Shown in pieces: positions 4,506-8,754 of a stretch of 8,754 bases of DNA (positions within the stretch are counted from its first letter, which is position 1; each line of letters starts with the position of its first letter). The position numbers were made by a program, and so were the translations under genes. Below the pieces are notes generated by a model, which did not search any database, was not told the DNA's origin, and worked only from the letters and a program-made list of their open reading frames with translations. The DNA is from Pseudomonadota bacterium. Its GTDB lineage: Bacteria > Pseudomonadota > Alphaproteobacteria > Rhizobiales > Beijerinckiaceae. The stretch spans positions 1 to 8,754 of the forward strand of contig JAEWKH010000120.1 in the NCBI GenBank assembly GCA_023386155.1, given 5' to 3'.

Positions 4506-5768
4506 TCAAGCTACACTCGGGAGTTCACTCATTCGCGTCGTGTAACGCGGCGAGCGCTTCTCGAACTTCGTCTCCCAAGGCTTCTTGATGCCGGCGGCCG
4601 CCAGGGTAACCGCACCGCGACCGAAGCGAGCATTGGCGGCATCCATGGCCGCCATAAGCCGCCCTCCCCGCTCTTGGTCGAATCCGCCCAAGAGCGCTCG
4701 CGGCGCCCGGTCTATGGGCGTCAGATCCATAGTCACGACGCCCGCCTTGCAGTAACGGTAGCCGTCCTTCCAGATCTGGCGCGTGCCGGCTTCGGCCGCC
4801 TTTACCAGGATCGTGGTATCGTTGGTGGCCTCAATTAGATGCACGGTCGTGGAAACGCTCCGCTGCGGCTGGTCCACGTCATGGCCGGAGGTGTGATAGA
4901 AGACCGTCACGTGATCGGTGCCGAGCCCCTGCCTCCGCAGCTTCTCTCCGAGTCTGCTGGCATGGGTGGCGACCGCCTCCAGCATTTCCCGCAGCTCGGT
5001 GACCCGACCGGCGAAATGGCGCGTGACGGCGCAGCCCTTTTTCTGCGGTGGCACCAGCTCCAAAGGCATGCAGGACGTTCCCCGCAGCTCGTGCACAATC
5101 CGCTCACCGGCAACGGTCAGAAGCTGCCGCGCCAGGCGCAGATCCATATCCTTGAGATCCGCCACGCTCTCCAGCCCCAGCCGATCGAGCTTTGCTGCCG
5201 AGGCGGGGCCGATGCCCCAGACATCGGCCACAGGCCAGCGAACCAGCCAGTGGGCGCGGATTTCCTCGTCCGTCAGGTCGCAGACGCCACCGAGCTCCGG
5301 CACCGCCTTCGCGATCCGGTTGGCAAGCTTCGCCAGCGTCTTGGTTGGGCCGATGCCGACGCAGGTTGGAATGCCGACCCACTGCCGAACGGTCGAAGAC
5401 AGGTCGCGTGCATAGGCGATGAGATCGCGCCGCTCGAAGCCGGAGAAGTCGAGGAAGCTCTCGTCGATGGAGTAGACCTCCACGTTGGGCGTGAACCGGC
5501 GGTAGACTTCATTCATGCGCCAGCTCATGTCGCCATAGAGCGTGTAGTTCGAGGAGAAGACCGCGACTCCCTCCCGCTAGCACAGGTCGCGGATCTTGAA
5601 GAAGGGCTCGCCCATGCGGATACCAAGGGCTTTGGCCTCTGCTGTTCGGGCAACAGCGCACCCATCGTTATTCGACAAGACGATGACAGGCCGCCCCTCG
5701 AGATGAGGATCGAACACCCGCTCGCACGAGCAATAGAAGGAATTGCCGTCGATGAGGGCGAAGGTCAT
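4506..5768 (-). pseudogene. umuC: umuC homologue (error-prone polymerase V subunit) split by an in-frame TAG
   Basis: A Y-family polymerase reading frame runs from ATG 5766-5768 to TGA 4506-4508, 420 codons long (E. coli UmuC has 422), interrupted only by TAG at 5577-5579 (codon 64). Before it come IDGNSFYCSCERVF (with the first catalytic Asp), LSNNDGCAVAR and EAKALGIRMGEPFFKIRDLC. After it, in the same frame, come EGVAVFSSNYTLYGDMS, VYSIDESFLDFSG (second catalytic Asp-Glu), CVGIGPTKTLAKLANR, DVWGIGPASAAKLD and SPRYTTRMSEL. The product with UmuD' would be the translesion polymerase V. Its start overlaps the umuD stop as ATGA. The codon aligns with the RRCG region before FSSNY in E. coli UmuC. 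Near the C-terminus the clamp-binding QLNLF-type motif reads RALLG. It is probably inactive, unless the stop is read through or is a sequencing error. Confidence 0.9.
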
Positions 5769-6193
5769 CGCTTGGCCTCGTAGACGCGGCGGTAGATGCC
5801 GATGGCCACACCGAAGATCAGGTACTCGGTATGCTCCGCCATCCGGAACGGCTCGAAGTCGTCATTCTCGAAGGTGAAGCGGGCACGTCCGCCCTGAATC
5901 AACAGGCGCTTGACGCTGCGCTCCCCATCGATGTCCACGACCACGATGTGGCGATTGGCCGGCGTGATGCTGCGGTCGACGATGAGCAGATCGCCCGGGA
6001 AGATCCGGGCCTTGATCATCGAATAGCCGCCGACCTTGAACAGGAAGGTGAAAGCCGGGTTCGGGGCCATCCATCGCGGGAGTTCGACCTGCTCCTCGAT
6101 GTAGTCCTGTGCCGGGGATGGGAAGCCCGCACACAAAACATGACCGTACATCGGGACGTGCACCGTCCCGCTGTCACTGACCTGTGCCAGCAC
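5765..6193 (-). CDS. umuD: UmuD homologue (self-cleaving SOS protein, S24 family)
   Basis: The start is GTG at 6191-6193, with GGAG about 8 nt upstream; no in-frame ATG lies nearer. The protein has 142 residues (E. coli UmuD has 139). CAGFPSPAQDYIEEQ at 21-35 carries the Ala22-Gly23 cleavage bond, equivalent to Cys24-Gly25. The catalytic Ser58 lies in KVGGYSMI and Lys95 in SVKRL, with PGDLLIVD at 66-73 between. RecA-stimulated self-cleavage of such proteins yields UmuD', the partner of UmuC in polymerase V. The residue before the catalytic Ser is Tyr, where E. coli has Asp. The stop overlaps the umuC ATG (ATGA), so translation is coupled. A LexA box lies 22 nt upstream. With umuC broken, UmuD may work with a host UmuC or only as a regulator; this is inference. 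Confidence 0.93.
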   Translation of the reverse strand: MLAQVSDSGTVHVPMYGHVLCAGFPSPAQDYIEEQVELPRWMAPNPAFTFLFKVGGYSMIKARIFPGDLLIVDRSITPANRHIVVVDIDGERSVKRLLIQGGRARFTFENDDFEPFRMAEHTEYLIFGVAIGIYRRVYEAKR

Positions 6194-6204
6194 GCCTGCT
6201 CTCC

Positions 6205-6220
6205 ATGTTCACGAGAACAT
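6205..6220. promoter_or_regulatory. 16-bp palindrome overlapping the LexA box
   Basis: ATGTTC (6205-6210) and GAACAT (6215-6220) are perfect inverted repeats around ACGA. The right arm is shared with the first GAAC of the LexA direct repeat, giving three GTTC/GAAC half-sites within 25 bp. It could be a second mode of LexA or phage-repressor binding, or an incidental overlap. Confidence 0.4.
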
Positions 6221-6229
6221 AATGAGAAC
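6215..6229 (-). promoter_or_regulatory. Alphaproteobacterial LexA box (GTTC-N7-GTTC)
   Basis: On the minus strand the sequence is GTTC-TCATTAT-GTTC, a perfect match to the direct-repeat SOS operator known in Rhizobiales and other Alphaproteobacteria. It ends 22 nt before the umuD start, where LexA would block transcription or initiation. A TTGACC hexamer lies further upstream, but no well-spaced -10 could be fixed. This is strong evidence that the umuDC cassette is induced by DNA damage in this class of host. Confidence 0.85.
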
Positions 6230-6318
6230 ACAAATCCTGTCGTTAGGTCAAATTGTCTCAATATTACATGTGGATAGCGGGGAGAATAGGGTTGCTTTGA
6301 GAGCAATAACCGCGGGGG

Positions 6319-6684
6319 TCAGCCTCGCCCCCTCCCCGTCTCAATGATGGTCTTCATGAGGGTTTCTCGGATGTCGCTCAATTCGGCCCGCATGCTCCGA
6401 AATCCCTCCTCCAGGCGGTCTTCGAGCCGGATCACCGCATCGTTGCTGACAAAGCTCTTTGATGCCTGAACCTTGAACTCGTTGAGATCCTTTTCAAGCA
6501 TATCGATCCGGATCTTGATAGCGGCGTGTTCGATCTTCAGGGGCTCGCAAATCGAGATGGATTCGGCTCGGATCTTCATGTCGAGCCAGTCCCGGCCCTT
6601 GAAGATCGACCAGACGACGCCTGCGACGAGAAGCAGGCCGCCGAAAGTGAGCGAGGTTTCCTGCAGCGTGGGGGTGTCGGCCAT
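6319..6684 (-). CDS. Small membrane-anchored coiled-coil protein at the end of the lysis cassette
   Basis: ATG at 6682-6684 is chosen. It lies 4 nt after the holin-like gene's stop and gives a compact 121-residue product, whereas the upstream extension to 6786 overlaps that gene and reads as Cys/Ser/Arg-rich noise. After a short polar N-terminus there is one transmembrane helix at about 11-29 (SLTFGGLLLVAGVVWSIF). Two charged helical stretches with heptad-like spacing follow (about 49-75 and 83-114: RIDMLEKDLNEF, RLEDRLEEGFRSMRAEL). This is the topology of an inner-membrane spanin, but also of DUF2730-like phage proteins. No out-of-frame lipoprotein spanin was found within it. Its position after the endolysin and holin-like genes supports a lysis or membrane role, not proven. 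Confidence 0.75.
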   Translation of the reverse strand: MADTPTLQETSLTFGGLLLVAGVVWSIFKGRDWLDMKIRAESISICEPLKIEHAAIKIRIDMLEKDLNEFKVQASKSFVSNDAVIRLEDRLEEGFRSMRAELSDIRETLMKTIIETGRGRG

Positions 6685-6688
6685 TCGC

Positions 6689-7144
6689 TCAAGCCCTCGC
6701 CTTCCGGCTGAACAGCGGCTTGAGCCCTGATGCCAACCGGCCATAGACCGAATACAAGACGCCACACATCCCGATGACGGCGCCACCGGCGGAGACGATG
6801 GCGCCCCAGCCGTCTAGAATTGCCTGCCCTTCCTGTGGTGTGAGGATGCCGAGGGCTATGGCGAGCGGCATGGCCCCGGCAAGAGTCGTGCCCACACCGG
6901 CTAGAAAGTTGCCCCAGAGCACACGGCTCTGAATTGGCTTCTCGCCATTGAGTTCGTTGACGATAACGGGATCCGTGGTGATGGCCTCGGCCACCGCCTC
7001 GCGGATCTCCGGCCGAACGATACCGACGTTGCTGCGATCGACGGGTACGGTCGGTTTCTGGATGAGCTTTTCCGTGATCGCGTTGACGAGCGTGTTGAGC
7101 AGGATGCCGCCAACGGCGGTTCCGATGAAGTTCTGCTTTTGCAT
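6689..7144 (-). CDS. Holin-like phage membrane protein
   Basis: The 151-residue protein starts at ATG 7142-7144, 2 nt after the endolysin stop, so the two are translated together. An amphipathic N-terminal helix (about 6-25) and a soluble segment (26-75, PVDRSNVGIVRPEIREAV) precede two hydrophobic helices at about 78-101 (WGNFLAGVGTTLAGAMPLAIALG) and 113-134 (WGAIVSAGGAVIGMCGVLYSVY). The end is basic (LKPLFSRKARA). Two membrane spans, a basic tail and the position beside an endolysin gene fit a holin that would permeabilise the inner membrane. No holin family signature is recognised, so the call rests on topology and neighbours. It is larger than many class II holins because of the soluble segment. 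Confidence 0.7.
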   Translation of the reverse strand: MQKQNFIGTAVGGILLNTLVNAITEKLIQKPTVPVDRSNVGIVRPEIREAVAEAITTDPVIVNELNGEKPIQSRVLWGNFLAGVGTTLAGAMPLAIALGILTPQEGQAILDGWGAIVSAGGAVIGMCGVLYSVYGRLASGLKPLFSRKARA

Positions 7145-7146
7145 GG

Positions 7147-7815
7147 TTATGCACTCCGGGTCTTGAGGTAGGTGGAAACGGCGTTCCTGATTGCCTGCCA
7201 GAGGCCAGGCAGGATCTCGTCGTCAGGGACTTCGCGGGTATCGAGCGGAGGCTCTGGGGCGGCGATGACGATCGGCAGGTCGACAAGCTGGGTATGGGCT
7301 GCGATGAGCGTCTTCTCCACGTCCTCTGCCGAGACGAGCGCCTTGTTCAAGCCGTCGCCGGCATAGAAGCTCTGGCCCCGGGTGACCGTGCGGCTGCCGC
7401 CCTTGACCGTGTACGGCACCGGAAAGGACGCCCATTCCTTGGCGAGATTGAGCATGAAAGCCCAATCGGACAGGGTGCCCTTGATCCACTTATCGTAGCC
7501 GCGACGACGGAGGAGGTGGAAGCCAAGCCGATCCTGATAATCGGGCGTGAAGACATCCTCCGCCTTTAGCTCGAGTTCCTCGGCCAGATCGCGGAGCGTG
7601 GCGTCCATGAATTGGTAGCGACCGCAGGCGGAGGAGCCGAAAGTCTTAGTCCTCCATTTCCCCTGATCGAGGATCTCCTTTATCGTCATGGAGGTCAGAG
7701 GCTTTGGCATCTTATCCATGCGGTTTGCATAGACGGTGTCGTAGCCTTTCGGAGCTTCCTTGCCGCCGATGAAGTCAAGCAGCATCGCCGCCGGTTTAGG
7801 GACGGTCTTATCCAT
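7147..7815 (-). CDS. Endolysin, lambda R-like (GH104-type) muramidase or transglycosylase
   Basis: ATG at 7813-7815 is preferred over the in-frame ATG at 7839. It has GAGGA five bases upstream, while the 7839 codon directly follows the T-tract of a terminator. The product has 222 residues. The N-terminal half resembles lambda R: AMLLDFIGGKEAPKGYDTVY with Glu20 at the place of lambda R Glu19, then GSSACGRYQFMDAT at 60-73, which matches the GAGRYQL motif of that family. Next come LGFHLLRRRGYDKWIKG and WASFPV, also family-like. Such enzymes cleave the glycan strands of peptidoglycan. No signal peptide is seen, so it would need the neighbouring holin. The last ~60 residues are an extension (Pro/Glu-rich linker, then a GLWQAIRNAVSTYLKTR helix) that lambda R lacks. 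Confidence 0.85.
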   Translation of the reverse strand: MDKTVPKPAAMLLDFIGGKEAPKGYDTVYANRMDKMPKPLTSMTIKEILDQGKWRTKTFGSSACGRYQFMDATLRDLAEELELKAEDVFTPDYQDRLGFHLLRRRGYDKWIKGTLSDWAFMLNLAKEWASFPVPYTVKGGSRTVTRGQSFYAGDGLNKALVSAEDVEKTLIAAHTQLVDLPIVIAAPEPPLDTREVPDDEILPGLWQAIRNAVSTYLKTRSA

Positions 7816-7839
7816 GAGGATCCTCGCTATGTTGGGCAT

Positions 7840-7864
7840 AAAAAGGGCCCGCCGAAGCGAGCCC
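7840..7864 (-). terminator. UUCG-loop intrinsic terminator between tail and lysis genes
   Basis: On the minus strand GGGCTCGC pairs with GCGGGCCC (one G-U) around a TTCG tetraloop, followed by TTTTT (7840-7844). This is a textbook Rho-independent terminator, 26 nt after the stop of the 119-residue gene. It would end or attenuate structural-gene transcription before the endolysin. Confidence 0.9.
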
Positions 7865-7890
7865 TGCGATAGTTGACGTTGATACGAGCC

Positions 7891-8250
7891 TTAGGCCGGC
7901 AGCGCCGCGGCCTGCTCCATGAACTCATCCATCGTAGGCTCGTCCACGCCCACGACCTGCATCAGCATAGGGACGAACACGCCATCGCGATCAAAGGTAT
8001 CGCCGCGCTCCAATGCTTCTTCGGCCGAGGCCTTCTGCAATGGATCGGACAGGTTGGCGATGGCTGCCTGAACGGCCTCGAACAGCGTCCCGCTCCCCCA
8101 GAGCGTCACTTTCATGATCGTCCGCGCCCGCCACATCGCCACCGAACGGGGCGGCGGAGGCGGAGGCGGTTCCGTTCTATCGGCAAGCCCGAGCTGCTCG
8201 ACTTGCGCCGGTGTCAGGTCACGCGGAACGCCCGAAACAAAGACACGCAT
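7891..8250 (-). CDS. Phage protein downstream of the tail fibre gene
   Basis: This 119-residue protein starts at ATG 8248-8250, with AAGAGG upstream, 3 nt after the stop of the tail-fibre-like gene. The N-terminus (VFVSGVPRDLTPAQVEQLGL) looks like a small folded or docking element. A run of seven prolines at 28-34 separates it from a helical domain at about 38-119: WRARTIMKVTLWG, LFEAVQAAIANL, EEALERGDTFDRDG, FVPMLMQVVGVDEPTMDEFMEQAAAL. The WRxR start, the AI.AL helix and a final D..F..AA helix are typical of small proteins encoded after tail fibres in many prophages (XkdW or tail-assembly-like); their role is not established. It ends before a strong terminator and so closes the structural operon. 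Confidence 0.75.
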   Translation of the reverse strand: MRVFVSGVPRDLTPAQVEQLGLADRTEPPPPPPPRSVAMWRARTIMKVTLWGSGTLFEAVQAAIANLSDPLQKASAEEALERGDTFDRDGVFVPMLMQVVGVDEPTMDEFMEQAAALPA

Positions 8251-8253
8251 GCT

Positions 8254-8754
8254 CTACCTCTTGCCTAACAAGCTGTATCGAAGATGGCGAATGGTGCTGT
8301 ACTCGCAGAAGATCTTCAGGTTTGCGACACGGGCCGTTTGCCCGTGGCAGACACCTGTCGTGAATTGCGTATTGAGGAAGCCGCGCCAGCCTGAGAAAGA
8401 ACATTCGAAAACAGTAGGGCCCGCAGCATCCTTTTGATTGGACCAGCGAATGACCCCTCGCGTTGACGGAGCATTGTTAATTGGTGTTGTGACCTTGATT
8501 CCATAGTCTCCATTCGTTGGCCCAAACGGAGTTCCGAACGAGCTGCCAGTGCCGGATCCGAAATAATAATATCCCTGATACTGGTAGGCCTTCACTCCCT
8601 GCTCAAATGCAAGCGGATCCTCATCATCGAACCCGGTCTGCATTCTCAGAAAGTCGCCATCGAGCAGCCCTAGATGGTCAATCTCGAGGATGTACCTTTT
8701 ATAGCCGTCCGGGACGGGAATGAGAGCAGCAAACGTAGGCTCGTTGATGAGTCC
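8254..8754 (-). CDS. C-terminal part of a tail fibre or other receptor-binding-like protein (partial)
   Basis: The frame runs open from the right edge to TAG at 8254-8256, so only the last 166 residues are visible. The ATG at 8641-8643 is an internal codon, because the sequence before it (FAALIPVPDGYKRYILEIDH, then LLDGDF) continues the same fold. The segment IPVPDGYKRYILEIDHL followed by a Gly/Tyr/Ser-rich part (YQYQGYYYFGSGTGSSFG), then beta-rich stretches and a CEYSTIRHLRYSLLGKR end, is typical of beta-sandwich tips in phage tail fibres, which bind the host surface. It is the first gene of the visible minus-strand structural operon. The fold and role are inferred from composition and position; no specific fibre family is claimed. 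Confidence 0.65.
   Translation of the reverse strand, partial: GLINEPTFAALIPVPDGYKRYILEIDHLGLLDGDFLRMQTGFDDEDPLAFEQGVKAYQYQGYYYFGSGTGSSFGTPFGPTNGDYGIKVTTPINNAPSTRGVIRWSNQKDAAGPTVFECSFSGWRGFLNTQFTTGVCHGQTARVANLKIFCEYSTIRHLRYSLLGKR

Noticed and set aside
5577..5579. General reassignment of TAG to a sense codon
   Set aside because: Other genes in the window, including the nuclease at 3595 and the small gene ending at 711, stop at TAG in sensible places.
4839..5783. Plus-strand ORF of 314 codons opposite umuC
   Set aside because: It is antisense to a clearly recognised UmuC frame and has no recognisable motif. Long antisense frames are common in GC-rich genes.
5831..6277. Plus-strand ORF of 148 codons opposite umuD
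   Set aside because: It is antisense to an unmistakable UmuD and runs across the LexA box.
6576..7286. Minus-strand ORF of 236 codons across the endolysin end and holin-like gene
   Set aside because: The product is Arg/Ser/His-rich and overlaps two well-supported genes in another frame.

Overview
The window reads as an accessory or early region of a prophage running into its lysis and tail genes, in an alphaproteobacterium, most likely of the Rhizobiales (Hyphomicrobiales) type. The prophage call rests on a BRO-N antirepressor, an endolysin and a holin-like gene in tandem, a tail-fibre-like C-terminus at the right edge, and many tiny genes of unknown function. The alphaproteobacterial call rests on a perfect GTTC-N7-GTTC LexA box, the SOS operator type of that class, and on a moderately high GC content by eye. 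No attachment site, integrase, tRNA or CRISPR array is visible, so neither prophage boundary is placed.

Left part (1-2300). A gene open at the left edge ends in an almost exact copy of the bacterial SSB C-terminal tip. A 62-codon plus-strand gene and a hairpin follow, then two minus-strand genes: a 106-residue protein of unknown function and a 276-residue BRO-N antirepressor. The antirepressor Shine-Dalgarno lies in a small hairpin. A divergent consensus promoter and a strong terminator just upstream could make a small RNA of about 80 nt.

Middle (2300-4510). Three small plus-strand genes follow: a DUF551-type protein, an 89-residue hypothetical and an overlapping 58-residue single-span membrane protein. 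They converge on a minus-strand pair, a secreted SNase-type nuclease with a C-terminal 'sunset'-like module and a secreted Excalibur protein. This pair looks like exported cargo.

SOS cassette (4506-6229). A umuD homologue overlaps a umuC homologue by ATGA, under the LexA box. umuC is full length in one frame but has an in-frame TAG at codon 64, so it is probably a pseudogene.

Right part (6319-8754), all minus strand. Transcription would run from a tail-fibre-like gene (partial) to a 119-residue phage protein, then a UUCG-loop terminator, an endolysin, a holin-like gene and a transmembrane/coiled-coil protein. The last three are almost contiguous and form a lysis cassette. The overall picture is a prophage carrying SOS-responsive and secreted cargo next to its lysis module, with an antirepressor that may be post-transcriptionally controlled.
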